DNA of 64,000 bases from an uncultured Eubacteriales bacterium. GTDB taxonomy: Bacteria; Bacillota; Clostridia; Christensenellales; CAG-917. The notes beneath the pieces were generated by a model. It made no database searches and was not told where the DNA came from. It was given only the letters and a program-made list of their open reading frames with translations. Both the position numbers and the translations under genes were made by a program. The DNA lies in NCBI GenBank assembly GCA_900544575.1, contig UQVO01000003.1, positions 90,715 to 154,714 of the forward strand, read 5' to 3'. This document shows positions 35,093-42,710 of the stretch, piece by piece (position 1 is the first letter of the stretch; each line of letters opens with the position of its first letter).

Positions 35093-35098
35093 TGCGGC

Positions 35099-35605
35099 AT
35101 GAGAGCGACAGGTTTCGGTCCATTCTGCGAGGGCGAATGCCACACCCTTATTCTGGGCAGTTTCCCAAGCGTCAAATCGCGGGAAACGGATTTTTATTAC
35201 GGACATCCGCAGAACAGGTTCTGGCGCACGCTTGCGGAATACTTCGGCGAAAAAACGCCGTCGACCAACGACGAAAAGAAAAGTTTCCTCGCCGCGCACG
35301 GCATAGCGCTCTGGGACGTGGTGACGGAGTGCGAGATTGTGGGGTCGAGCGACCAAAGCATACGCGACTACGTCGTGGCGGACGTGGACGCATTCGTGCG
35401 CACGCACGGAATACGCCGCGTGTTCGTCAACGGCAAACGCGCGCTCGGAATATTGCTCGGCACATTTCCCGACCTTGCCCCGATTTGCCGCGTGCTTCCC
35501 TCGACAAGCCCCGCAAACCCGCGTTTCGACAAAAAGGAATGGTTTTCCGCCCTCTCCTCATTTTCTCCGACGCAAAACGACGGAGAAAACCGCGCCGACG
35601 ACTGA
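35099..35605 (+). CDS. DNA-deoxyinosine (hypoxanthine) glycosylase, UDG superfamily
   Basis: Removes hypoxanthine formed by adenine deamination from DNA. The protein has 168 aa. Family 6 motifs are clear: LILGSFPSVKSRE near residue 17, the YYGHPQNRFW block near 38, ALWDVV near 70 and the second active-site loop LPSTSPAN near 133. The only sensible start is ATG 35099, since LILGSFPS follows after 16 residues and no later Met exists. No ribosome site is present: the -10 box is 6 nt upstream, pointing to a leaderless transcript. It ends before a bidirectional terminator. Confidence 0.9.
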   Translation: MRATGFGPFCEGECHTLILGSFPSVKSRETDFYYGHPQNRFWRTLAEYFGEKTPSTNDEKKSFLAAHGIALWDVVTECEIVGSSDQSIRDYVVADVDAFVRTHGIRRVFVNGKRALGILLGTFPDLAPICRVLPSTSPANPRFDKKEWFSALSSFSPTQNDGENRADD

Positions 35606-35656
35606 CCGCGCGGTTTACTTTCGGGCAATCGCGTCATTCCCGAATTCGCCCCGAAG

Positions 35657-35682
35657 AAAACGCGCGTATCCCCGCGCGTTTT
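35657..35682. terminator. Bidirectional intrinsic terminator
   Basis: A 10-bp stem AAAACGCGCG/CGCGCGTTTT (35657-35666 with 35673-35682) with a 6-nt loop, between the glycosylase and the convergent signal-peptidase-like gene. Confidence 0.85.
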
Positions 35683-35693
35683 GTCTTTCCCGT

Positions 35694-36242
35694 TCAGATT
35701 TCCGCCAAAGCGGAGCCCGCTCGTCTTGTCAGGTCTGAAATCAGGGATATGAGCGCGATGAGCGCAATCGCTATGCCCGCCGCCGTCCCGAACTCCGAAT
35801 TCTCAGAAACGGCGGAGAGAAAAACTCCGAAACCGGGGTTATGCCGAGTCGCCTTTCCCAGCACGACGGAAACCGGCAGCGCCGTGACATATCCATCGCC
35901 GCGTACGGTGACGTAACTCTCGGACGTCGAATACACGCGTCCGACGCGCATACCCGCGGAATTGCGCCACACGACGAAATCTCCCTCGGCAAGTTCCGTC
36001 GGGTCGCATTCCGTGAAGAAAACGAGGTCGCCCTCCGGAAGCTCCGGGCAATATCCTCCGCAATTCAGCACAAAACCGTCGCCGAACAGATTGGGATAGC
36101 CTTCCGCCGCGGTGCACGAGAGCACGGCAAGACAAAGCACCGCCACGCTTACGCCCAATGCAACCGCCAGCGAAAACAATAACTTCGCCGCCGAACGTGA
36201 GGCGGCGCTCATCGCTGCCCTCGCACGCATCGGTCGCGTCAC
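35694..36242 (-). CDS. SipW-like S26 signal peptidase homologue lacking catalytic residues
   Basis: A 182-aa protein with an N-terminal helix at about 20-42, a beta-rich extracytoplasmic domain and a C-terminal helix near 150-170, the SipW/ER-type signal peptidase layout. Box B, normally SGSMEPTLPxGDLV, reads CGGYCPELPEGDLV, so the nucleophilic Ser aligns with Gly. The His of the usual VHRIV box aligns with Gly in VGRVY, while the RGD-type box (VRGDGYV) is kept. The fold seems intact but not the protease. GTG 36242 overlaps the stop of the SipW-type exported protein (GTGA). A chaperone or anchoring role for that protein is inference. Confidence 0.72.
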   Translation of the reverse strand: MTRPMRARAAMSAASRSAAKLLFSLAVALGVSVAVLCLAVLSCTAAEGYPNLFGDGFVLNCGGYCPELPEGDLVFFTECDPTELAEGDFVVWRNSAGMRVGRVYSTSESYVTVRGDGYVTALPVSVVLGKATRHNPGFGVFLSAVSENSEFGTAAGIAIALIALISLISDLTRRAGSALAEI

Positions 36243-37294
36243 ACCGTGACCGTCGCGCTTATCGTGACCGAAATCTGCGCCCGCTCGCCCGCTTCCGACG
36301 GGAAGATTTTGTAAAGCACTCTGCTTCCGCCGTCATTCTGCGTCGCACTTGTGGCGTTATATGCATCTCCGTCAGGCATATACTTATCTCCGCGTTCGAA
36401 CGTGATGCCGGCTTCGGCAAGTTTCGCCTCATTCTCGTCGGTGGCATTGCCGACGGGCACCAATATCCACAACGCGCTTTGCGCATACAACTCGACAGAC
36501 GACCCCGGCAAGGTGAACATTCCGTTGAATTCCGTCATGACCGTATCTTCGCCATATTTGACCAATCCGTCGAATTCGGTCACGGACACTTCAATAGAAT
36601 AGGAACTTAAAGACAAAGACGCATCGCCGTCCGTTCCCGTGACAAACGCGTGCGACTTTACGTCGGTAAGCCACGTAGCAACATACGGGTCAAACGTATA
36701 TGTCATAGTACAGATGTTGCGGCAGTATTCCTCGTAAGCGTCCACTTCGGAGCCGCTCGCTTCCGTTTCGCACGTTTGGTCGGTATAGAAAGTGTCGAAC
36801 CACGCCCAGCATACCGTCTTCCCTATGCCGAGTCTCTGCGCGATTGCGGCGGGGTCGACGGAGACCTCGGAAACGGGGACTGCCGTCCCGTCCTCGCAGA
36901 GCGCATAAAATCCCGCCAAATCCGTGAAATCGTATTCCGAATAAAACGAAGAAAAGTCGGGGTTGCCCTCCTCGTCCAGCGAATAGAACACTACGGGCAT
37001 AGCGTTCTCGTTGTGCGACTCAAACGTCCATTCGACGGCGTGGCCGCCGAAGTCCGCGCCCGTGAGCGTCGCCGAACCGCTGTCGCCCGGGACAATGAAA
37101 GAGTTGTTGAAGAGTCCGAAAGAATAAACCGTATCCCTGAATCCTATGTCGCCCGCGGAAGCGGAATCCGAGTTCCAGGTATACGTCGCGCTGAACGCCG
37201 CGAGCGTACCCGACACGGTACAGGTTGCGGCTACGGCAAGAGCGACTGCGATTACCGCAATCTTGGCATAATTCGCCCCTGATTTGTGTTTCAT
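36239..37294 (-). CDS. Exported protein with SipW-type signal peptide (TasA/camelysin-like)
   Basis: A 351-aa protein with an N-terminal export signal: IAVIAVALAVAATC, then the cleavage-region pattern SGTLAAFSATYTWNSDSAS, which is the SipW-dependent class of TasA, TapA and camelysin. The mature part is acidic, rich in aromatic, Ser and Thr residues, and predicted beta-rich, with several Cys (for example EEYCRNICTM near residue 200). Fibre or biofilm-matrix formation is known for the class; here it is inferred. ATG 37294 is preferred over an upstream in-frame start because of AAAGG before it and the position of the hydrophobic core. Translationally coupled to the defective peptidase homologue. 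Confidence 0.75.
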   Translation of the reverse strand: MKHKSGANYAKIAVIAVALAVAATCTVSGTLAAFSATYTWNSDSASAGDIGFRDTVYSFGLFNNSFIVPGDSGSATLTGADFGGHAVEWTFESHNENAMPVVFYSLDEEGNPDFSSFYSEYDFTDLAGFYALCEDGTAVPVSEVSVDPAAIAQRLGIGKTVCWAWFDTFYTDQTCETEASGSEVDAYEEYCRNICTMTYTFDPYVATWLTDVKSHAFVTGTDGDASLSLSSYSIEVSVTEFDGLVKYGEDTVMTEFNGMFTLPGSSVELYAQSALWILVPVGNATDENEAKLAEAGITFERGDKYMPDGDAYNATSATQNDGGSRVLYKIFPSEAGERAQISVTISATVTV

Positions 37295-37365
37295 AATCCT
37301 TTCCCTTTGTTGGCTTTTGTCCGTGGTAATCCCCCGCCGCAATCCGAAAACGGCGGTGAATGCTC

Positions 37366-37403
37366 AAAAGCGCGGAAACAACACAACGGTGCCGCTTCCG
37401 CGC
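37366..37403 (-). terminator. Probable terminator of rplJ-rplL
   Basis: An 8-bp stem GCGCGGAA/TTCCGCGC (37370-37377 with 37396-37403) with an 18-nt loop, followed on the minus strand by TTTTG, 50 bp after the rplL stop. The rest of 37295-37453 shows only a second inverted repeat (CCGCCG/CGGCGG near 37334-37356). Confidence 0.6.
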
Positions 37404-37453
37404 CCGTAAAGTCCGGTTATCCGCATACGCAAATGCGGTCCGTTATGCGGCGA

Positions 37454-37828
37454 TTACTTAATCTCCGCGGTCGCTCCGACTTCCTTGAACTTGGCGACGA
37501 GTGCTTCCGCAGCGTCCTTCGGAATGCCTTCCTTGACAGCCTTGGGTGCGCCGTCGACAACGCCCTTCGCCTCGACAAGACCAAGACCGGTCGCGTCCTT
37601 GACGACTTTGATGACCTGGACTTTGTTGGGGCCGACTTCTTTCAGGATGACGTCGAATTCGGTCTTCTCTTCTTCCGCGGGAGCAGCCTCTGCCGCACCG
37701 CCTGCCACGACTGCGACGGGAGCCGCCGCGCTGACGCCGAACTCCTCTTCAAGCTCTTTGACGAACTTGGAAAGTTCGAGAACGGTCATGCTCTTGATTT
37801 CTTCCATAAGTTTCTGCAAATCTGCCAT
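37454..37828 (-). CDS. rplL: 50S ribosomal protein L7/L12
   Basis: Stalk protein recruiting translation GTPases to the ribosome; binds as dimers to L10. The protein has 124 aa. The N-terminal dimerisation helices are followed by an Ala/Val/Glu-rich hinge (about 35-52) and the C-terminal domain with [22 protein letters not shown] and the [20 protein letters not shown] helix that contacts factors. ATG 37828 is the normal start. It lies 62 bp after rplJ under the same promoter and leader. Confidence 0.97.
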   Translation of the reverse strand: MADLQKLMEEIKSMTVLELSKFVKELEEEFGVSAAAPVAVVAGGAAEAAPAEEEKTEFDVILKEVGPNKVQVIKVVKDATGLGLVEAKGVVDGAPKAVKEGIPKDAAEALVAKFKEVGATAEIK

Positions 37829-37890
37829 TTTGATATTCTCCGTAATTTTATTTTGTTTTGTGCGCCGCCTCTGTGCGGCGAGAGTGAATG

Positions 37891-38394
37891 TTACGCCTGT
37901 TGCTCCATCTTTTCCGCTATCTTGTTCAGGCAGACCGCCAGACCCGTGATGGGCGACTGCATACTGCCGAGCATCTTCGCGATGAGAATCTCTTTGGACG
38001 GAATGGAAGCAATCATCTTGATGCCGCTCTCGTCCATAAACTCGCCTTCCACCATACCGCATTTGGCTTTCATCTTGTTGAGCTTTTTGATGCTGTCAAC
38101 GATGATTTTCGCCGGTGCGACCGCGTCCTTGTCGGAGAACGCGACGGCGGTGGGTCCGTTCAGAGCTTCGTCGAACTGGGTGTATCCGAGATCGTCGAAT
38201 GCGCGCTTGACAAGACGGTTTTTGAGCACCTGATAGTCGACGCCCGCATTTCTGAGTTCCTTTCTGAAAGCGGTGTCTTCCGCGACGTTGAGCCCCATAT
38301 AGTCGATGATGACGAGGGACTTTGCCGAGGAAATCTTCGCCTTAATCTCTTCAACCTGTTGTTGTTTCAGTTCAAGAACTTCCTTGGATGCCAT
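37891..38394 (-). CDS. rplJ: 50S ribosomal protein L10
   Basis: Base of the L7/L12 stalk, binds 23S rRNA at the GTPase centre and, in excess, its own leader. The protein has 167 aa: the N-terminal domain with [21 protein letters not shown] and [13 protein letters not shown], and a C-terminal helix for L7/L12 dimers. Two ATGs stand in tandem (38397 and 38394); the second is chosen because GGAGG is then 5 nt away. An L10-leader RNA with attenuator and a strong promoter precede it, so this pair is controlled apart from rplKA. Confidence 0.96.
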   Translation of the reverse strand: MASKEVLELKQQQVEEIKAKISSAKSLVIIDYMGLNVAEDTAFRKELRNAGVDYQVLKNRLVKRAFDDLGYTQFDEALNGPTAVAFSDKDAVAPAKIIVDSIKKLNKMKAKCGMVEGEFMDESGIKMIASIPSKEILIAKMLGSMQSPITGLAVCLNKIAEKMEQQA

Positions 38395-38401
38395 CATTAC
38401 C

Positions 38402-38517
38402 TCCTTATAAAAATAATTCGTCATCCCGAGACACAGAATGACGAATACCAACACCGGTACTATACACTCCTCGGCAAGCATTGCATTGAGGCTTTCGCCG
38501 CTTGCTGTCTCAGGAAC
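38402..38517 (-). ncRNA. L10 (rplJ) autoregulatory leader with attenuator
   Basis: The minus-strand leader has the L10-leader landmarks: GAGACAGCAAGC, a central GGCGAAAGCC helix, then GCTTGCCGAGG closing the kink-turn region. Downstream an attenuator hairpin ATTCGTCAT/ATGACGAAT (38416-38424 with 38438-38446) is followed by TATTTTTAT. The loop segment TGTGTCTC can instead pair with the GAGACA of the L10-binding domain, giving a natural terminator/antiterminator switch. L10 binding would favour termination. Confidence 0.8.
38407..38446 (-). terminator. Attenuator in the rplJL leader
   Basis: A 9-bp stem with a 13-nt loop and a T-rich tail on the minus strand, placed between the L10-binding element and the rplJ ribosome site. 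Confidence 0.75.
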
Positions 38518-38523
38518 GTAAAT

Positions 38524-38552
38524 ATTTTATATAAAACACACCGTCAAGTCAA
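38524..38552 (-). promoter_or_regulatory. Promoter of rplJ-rplL
   Basis: TTGACT (38552-38547), 17-bp spacer, TAAAAT (38529-38524) on the minus strand; transcription would start near 38517, just before the L10 leader. Confidence 0.75.
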
Positions 38553-38763
38553 GCGTTTGAACGCTGTTTTTCTCCTGCCGCGCACTTGCCGCGCACCTGC
38601 GTGCGGCGGCACACAGAAAGCGCGTCTCTCCCCGCTCCCGCGGCGCGGCCGTTTCGGCTTCGCTTCCGCCTTTCCCGCCGCTCGCGAAATAAATGCCGAT
38701 AAGCACACCGAGCACCGCCACCGCGACGATTGTGCCGACAACGGCTTTTTGGGCTCTGCTCAT
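38527..38763 (-). CDS. Possible small single-pass membrane protein
   Basis: A 78-aa frame; the only positive signs are a good ribosome site (GGAGG 5 nt before ATG 38763) and an N-terminal helix VVGTIVAVAVLGVLIGIYF (residues 8-26) after MSRAQKA. The rest is hydrophilic, Arg/Ala/Glu-rich, ending TVCFI. The C-terminal codons overlap the rplJ promoter. No family is recognised. It lies between the rplA terminator and the rplJ leader, so it would be its own small unit. It could be a real short protein or a chance frame. Confidence 0.4.
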   Translation of the reverse strand: MSRAQKAVVGTIVAVAVLGVLIGIYFASGGKGGSEAETAAPRERGETRFLCAAARRCAASARQEKNSVQTLDLTVCFI

Positions 38764-38961
38764 AGTTCCCTCCCTATCGTATAAATTGTGCACTGAAATT
38801 AACGCCCGCGCAACAGCTATATTCTCGCGCCGACGCTTTTCCGCCGCGCATATGCCATAAAACGGCGTTTAATCGACTATTGCGCCGTATAATATGCTGT
38901 TTCGCGCAGAATGCGCCGGGCGCATAAGAAATCCGCACGGGCGTTAGCCGCACGGACAAAC

Positions 38962-38988
38962 AAAAAAGCGGCTCTTGCGAGCCGCTTT
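38962..38988 (-). terminator. Terminator of the rpmG-secE-nusG-rplK-rplA unit
   Basis: A 10-bp stem AAAGCGGCTC/GAGCCGCTTT (38965-38974 with 38979-38988), loop of 4, followed on the minus strand by TTTTTTGTTTG. Nothing else gene-like is seen between 38764 and 39015. Confidence 0.88.
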
Positions 38989-39011
38989 CCGTTCAAGATT
39001 TCCGTTCAAGA
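38986..39011. repeat. Perfect 13-bp tandem duplication beside the rplA terminator
   Basis: TTTCCGTTCAAGA is present twice in a row (38986-38998 and 38999-39011), overlapping the end of the terminator stem and running to just before the rplA stop. Confidence 0.8.
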
Positions 39012-39015
39012 CGGA

Positions 39016-39705
39016 TTACGCCATCTTGTAGAGTATCTTCACGCTGGGACCCATCGTGGAAGCGATGTAGACGGATTTGAGATACTGTCCCTTCGCCGCG
39101 GCGGGTTTTGCCTTGACGAGCGCTTCCATAACGGTGTTGAAGTTGTCCATCAGTTTTTCCTGGCCGAAAGACTTCTTGCCGATGGGGACGTGGACGATGG
39201 CGGTCTTGTCGACACGGTATTCGACCTTACCTGCTTTGATGTCGTGTATCGCGCGGGTGACATCCATAGTGACCGTACCGGACTTGGGGTTAGGCATAAG
39301 TCCTTTGGGGCCGAGGATTTTACCGAGTCTGCCGACCAGACCCATCATATCGGGAGTGGTGACGACCGCGTCGAAATCGAACCAGTTCTCGGAAGTGATT
39401 TTCTGAATCATATCTTCCGCACCGACGTAATCGGCGCCTGCCGCTGCCGCTTCGTCCGCTTTTTCGCCCTTGGCGATGACGAGGACGCGCACGGTCTTGC
39501 CCGTTCCGTGAGGAAGGACGACGACGCCTCTGACCTGCTGGTCCGCGTGACGGGGGTCGACGCCCAGCTTGACGTGAAGTTCTATCGTTTCGTCAAACTT
39601 GGACTTTGCGGTCTGAATGGCGAGCGCCATCGCTTCCGCGCTGTCGTAAAGTTTGTTGTTTTCGATGAGTTTTTTTGAATCGATATAATTCTTACCGCGT
39701 TTCAT
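39016..39705 (-). CDS. rplA: 50S ribosomal protein L1
   Basis: L1-stalk protein that binds 23S rRNA and helps release deacylated tRNA; in many bacteria it represses its own rplKA message. The protein has 229 aa, full length. [27 protein letters not shown] near 34 and [23 protein letters not shown] near 124 are diagnostic. It follows rplK by 12 bp and ends at a strong terminator, so it is not cotranscribed with rplJL except by read-through. Confidence 0.97.
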   Translation of the reverse strand: MKRGKNYIDSKKLIENNKLYDSAEAMALAIQTAKSKFDETIELHVKLGVDPRHADQQVRGVVVLPHGTGKTVRVLVIAKGEKADEAAAAGADYVGAEDMIQKITSENWFDFDAVVTTPDMMGLVGRLGKILGPKGLMPNPKSGTVTMDVTRAIHDIKAGKVEYRVDKTAIVHVPIGKKSFGQEKLMDNFNTVMEALVKAKPAAAKGQYLKSVYIASTMGPSVKILYKMA

Positions 39706-39717
39706 ACTCTGCCCTCC

Positions 39718-40143
39718 TTATTCCTCGACGAGGATGCCCATACTGCGGGCGGTGCCTGCTATCATGCTCATGGCTGCTTCGAGAGAGCCTGCATTGAGGT
39801 CGGGCATTTTGAGTTCCGCAATCTCCTTGACCTGCGCCTTGGTGATGGTGGCGACTTTGTCGCGGTTGGGACGCGCGGACGCGCTCTCTATGCCGCACGC
39901 CTTTTTGATGAGAACGGGGGCGGGAGGCGTCTTCAGAATGAAGGTGAAGGAACGGTCCTGATAAATCGTGATGACTACGGGGATGATAAGACCTGCCTGT
40001 TTGGAAGTCTTTTCGTTGAATTCCTTGGTGAACGCGGGGATGTTGATGCCGTGAGGACCGAGGGAAGAACCTACGGGCGGACCGGGGGTCGCTTTTCCCG
40101 CGGGGAGTTGCAGTTTGACGACTGCCGTGATTTTCTTAGCCAT
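39718..40143 (-). CDS. rplK: 50S ribosomal protein L11
   Basis: GTPase-centre protein, also needed for ribosome-dependent stringent signalling. The protein has 141 aa. [30 protein letters not shown] at residue 9 and the proline-rich [15 protein letters not shown] near 69 are typical; the C-terminal rRNA-binding domain ends at SMGILVEE. The N-terminal Pro-rich segment that contacts thiostrepton has no obvious change. It follows nusG after 79 bp. Confidence 0.97.
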   Translation of the reverse strand: MAKKITAVVKLQLPAGKATPGPPVGSSLGPHGINIPAFTKEFNEKTSKQAGLIIPVVITIYQDRSFTFILKTPPAPVLIKKACGIESASARPNRDKVATITKAQVKEIAELKMPDLNAGSLEAAMSMIAGTARSMGILVEE

Positions 40144-40222
40144 ATTACCTCCTGACTAATGTGGTTTGACGAAGACAGAAAGATTTATCTTCTCCCACTT
40201 GTGCCTGACGCCGCACAGGCGC

Positions 40223-40750
40223 TCACAGTTTTTCGACCTGCGAGAAGTCGAGCTCGACGGGGGTATCCCTGCCGAACATGGAGATGATGACCTTGACCTT
40301 CTGGCGCTCCGCGCTGATGGAGTCAATCACTCCGTCGAAGTTTTCAAGCGCACCGCTGATGACGCGTACGTTGTCGCCGACCTTGATGTCGAGGTCCTCG
40401 AAATCTATCGCTTCCAGACCCAGACGTTTGACTTCGTCGTCGCGCAAGGGCAAAGGACGGCCTGCGGGACCGACAAAACCGGTGACTCCGCGGGTGTTGG
40501 TGACCATAAACCAGATGTGGCTGGTGTAAATCATCTTGATAAAGACATAGCTGGGGAATTTCTTCCTCTGCACTATCTTTCTCTTGCCGTTTTTTTCGAC
40601 GACGTCATCCTCGACGGGGACCTTCACCTCGAAGATGTAGTCCTGCAAACTGTTGTTTTCAACCATATTGTGCAGGTTTCCTTCCACCATCGCCTCATAA
40701 CCGGAGTAGGTGTGGATGACGTACCACTGCGCTTGTTCTTTGTTTTCCAT
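40223..40750 (-). CDS. nusG: Transcription termination/antitermination protein NusG
   Basis: Binds RNA polymerase and couples it to the ribosome or Rho. The protein has 175 aa from ATG 40750. The NGN domain carries WYVIHTYSGYEAMVEGNL at residue 9 and FPSYVFIKM near 65; the KOW domain carries VGDNVRVISGALENFDGVI near 124. A longer in-frame upstream start would run into secE and lacks a ribosome site. It lies 10 bp after secE in the standard secE-nusG order. Confidence 0.96.
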   Translation of the reverse strand: MENKEQAQWYVIHTYSGYEAMVEGNLHNMVENNSLQDYIFEVKVPVEDDVVEKNGKRKIVQRKKFPSYVFIKMIYTSHIWFMVTNTRGVTGFVGPAGRPLPLRDDEVKRLGLEAIDFEDLDIKVGDNVRVISGALENFDGVIDSISAERQKVKVIISMFGRDTPVELDFSQVEKL

Positions 40751-40760
40751 TCCGCTCCTC

Positions 40761-41150
40761 TCAAACGATAGACGCCCACGTACCGTCGACGACAAGAGAA
40801 GAAAGCCCCGACAGGACGTAGTCGATGCCGAACAATACCACGAAGAACACAATGACGACCACTAGCACTACCGCGGTGGATTTTGCAACATCTTTTCCCT
40901 TCGGCCAGGTGACCTTTTTAAGCTCGGAAACGACGCCCTTTATGCCCTTCCACATCCTTTTGAAGATGTTGGGCTTGTCGGATTTCGCGGACTTAGCGGT
41001 CTTTTTGACCTTTTTATCGGCAGGAGCGCTCTCGCGCGGAGCCTCTTCGTAAGCGACGGGCTTTTCCAGCTCTCCGCTCATTTTCCTGCTCATTCTGCCG
41101 TCGGCGCCAGCCCCGGGAATCGAGTTGTTATCCGGCGTTTTTTTAGCCAT
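40761..41150 (-). CDS. secE: Preprotein translocase subunit SecE
   Basis: Stabilises SecY in the membrane translocon. Most bacterial single-helix SecE proteins are about 60-75 aa; this one has 129. Residues 1-65 are hydrophilic, rich in Lys, Ala and Ser, and probably disordered. The conserved SecE part begins at KPNIFKRMWKGIKGVVSELKKVTWP near 60 and has a single helix at about 92-120. It precedes nusG by 10 bp. Confidence 0.94.
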   Translation of the reverse strand: MAKKTPDNNSIPGAGADGRMSRKMSGELEKPVAYEEAPRESAPADKKVKKTAKSAKSDKPNIFKRMWKGIKGVVSELKKVTWPKGKDVAKSTAVVLVVVIVFFVVLFGIDYVLSGLSSLVVDGTWASIV

Positions 41151-41165
41151 ATTGCCTCCTGAACC

Positions 41166-41330
41166 TTACTTGGTCTCTCTGTGCAAGGTGTGCTTTTTGC
41201 AGAATCTACAATACTTTTGCAGCTCCATTCTGTCGGGATGCTTCTGCTTGTTCTTTTTGAGATTGTAATTGCGCTGTTTGCACTCGGTGCAAGCGAGCGT
41301 AATCCTGACTCTTGCTCCTTTTTGAGCCAT
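41166..41330 (-). CDS. rpmG: 50S ribosomal protein L33
   Basis: A 54-aa protein, translated directly from the minus strand: it begins [18 protein letters not shown] and ends [14 protein letters not shown]. Two Cys pairs (CTEC and CRFC) make the zinc-ribbon form of L33. It lies 15 bp before secE, the usual bacterial position. The upstream gap to tuf (41331-41421) holds a strong hairpin and none of the tRNA genes often found there. Confidence 0.95.
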   Translation of the reverse strand: MAQKGARVRITLACTECKQRNYNLKKNKQKHPDRMELQKYCRFCKKHTLHRETK

Positions 41331-41368
41331 TTGTAGCCTCCTTTAAGCGTTCGACTCACAGGCATACC

Positions 41369-41397
41369 CTGCACGGCGGCATTGCGCCGCCGCGCAG
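41369..41397 (-). other. Strong hairpin between tuf and rpmG
   Basis: A 12-bp stem (41369-41380 with 41386-41397), loop of 5. The one irregular pair is G-U in the minus-strand transcript but A-C on the other, so the structure fits a minus-strand RNA. There is no T run, so it is an RNA stabiliser or processing site rather than an intrinsic terminator. Confidence 0.5.
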
Positions 41398-41421
41398 AGT
41401 AACGCAAGTTTGAAAGAACAC

Positions 41422-42627
41422 TTACTCGATTATCTTTGCAACGACGCCGGAACCGACCGTTCTGCCGCCCTCACGGATTGCGAAGCGCAGTCCTTCCTCG
41501 ATGGCGATGGGGGTGATGAGGGTGATTTCCATGTCGATGTGGTCGCCGGGCATAACCATCTCAACGCCCGCGGGCAGTTTGATGGAACCGGTGACGTCCG
41601 TCGTTCTGAAATAGAACTGAGGACGATAGCCGTCGAAGAACGGGGTGTGACGGCCGCCTTCTTCCTTGGTCAGGACGTAAACCTGAGCGGTGAAGTGGGT
41701 GTGGGGATGAATGGAACCGGGCTTGGCAAGAACCTGACCGCGTTCGATTTCGTTGCGCTGCACGCCGCGGAGCAGTGCGCCGATGTTGTCGCCGCCCTCT
41801 GCGTAGTCAAGCAGCTTGCGGAACATTTCGATACCGGTGACGGTCGTCTCGCGCTTCTCGTCAGAGAGACCGACGATTTCGACCTTGTCGCCGAGTTTGA
41901 GCATACCGCGCTCCACTCTGCCCGTTGCGACCGTGCCGCGTCCGGTGATGGTGAAGACGTCTTCGACAGGCATAAGGAAGGGCTTGTCGGTGTCGCGCTG
42001 GGGGTCGGGGATGTAGCTGTCGACTGCGTCGAGGAGCTCCTGGATGCAGTTGAAAGCGGGGTCATCCCACTTGCCGGCAAGACCCGCTTCCATCGCTTTG
42101 AGAGCGGAACCGCGGATGATGGGGGTGTCGTCGCCAGGGAAGCCGTACTCGTTCAGAAGTTCGCGGACTTCCATTTCGACGAGTTCGAGCAGTTCTTCGT
42201 CGTCAACCTGGTCGCACTTGTTCAGGAAGACGATGATGTAAGGCACGCCGACCTGACGGGCGAGCAGGATGTGCTCACGGGTCTGAGGCATGGGGCCGTC
42301 GGATGCGGCAACGACGAGGATTGCGCCGTCCATCTGCGCGGCACCGGTAATCATGTTCTTGACATAGTCCGCGTGGCCGGGGCAGTCAACGTGTGCATAG
42401 TGACGCTTTGCGGTCTCGTACTCGACGTGAGCGGTGTTGATTGTGATGCCTCTCGCTTTCTCTTCGGGGGCCTTGTCGATTTCATCGTACTTCATGACCT
42501 GGGCCTGACCCTTGGACGCGCAGTACATGGTGATTGCGGCGGTAAGAGTGGTCTTGCCGTGGTCAACGTGGCCGATGGTGCCGATGTTGACGTGAGGTTT
42601 GGTTCTTTCAAACTTCGCTTTTGCCAT
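41422..42627 (-). CDS. tuf: Elongation factor Tu
   Basis: GTPase delivering aminoacyl-tRNA to the ribosome. The protein has 401 aa from ATG 42627, behind GGAGG. G1 [10 protein letters not shown] at residue 19, G3 DCPGHADY near 81 and G4 NKCD near 136 are intact; domain II has [17 protein letters not shown], and the C-terminus ends [11 protein letters not shown] longer reading frame starts five codons upstream but lacks a ribosome site. Last gene of the rpsL-rpsG-fusA-tuf group, 83 bp after fusA. Confidence 0.98.
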   Translation of the reverse strand: MAKAKFERTKPHVNIGTIGHVDHGKTTLTAAITMYCASKGQAQVMKYDEIDKAPEEKARGITINTAHVEYETAKRHYAHVDCPGHADYVKNMITGAAQMDGAILVVAASDGPMPQTREHILLARQVGVPYIIVFLNKCDQVDDEELLELVEMEVRELLNEYGFPGDDTPIIRGSALKAMEAGLAGKWDDPAFNCIQELLDAVDSYIPDPQRDTDKPFLMPVEDVFTITGRGTVATGRVERGMLKLGDKVEIVGLSDEKRETTVTGIEMFRKLLDYAEGGDNIGALLRGVQRNEIERGQVLAKPGSIHPHTHFTAQVYVLTKEEGGRHTPFFDGYRPQFYFRTTDVTGSIKLPAGVEMVMPGDHIDMEITLITPIAIEEGLRFAIREGGRTVGSGVVAKIIE

Positions 42628-42710
42628 TTTGAATTCCTCCAATTGGTTTTTGTTTTGAGTAGTGTTTTATAGAGAATATATAAGGATATTAGAAGTAATA
42701 CCGATATATA

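Noticed and set aside
35694..36242. Active SipW-type signal peptidase
   Set aside because: Catalytic Ser and His boxes both align with Gly, so an active protease call would be wrong on present evidence.
41331..41421. tRNA genes between tuf and rpmG/secE
   Set aside because: The gap is only 91 bp and contains one GC-rich hairpin without cloverleaf or TTC-type arm. No tRNA or rRNA gene was recognised elsewhere in the window.
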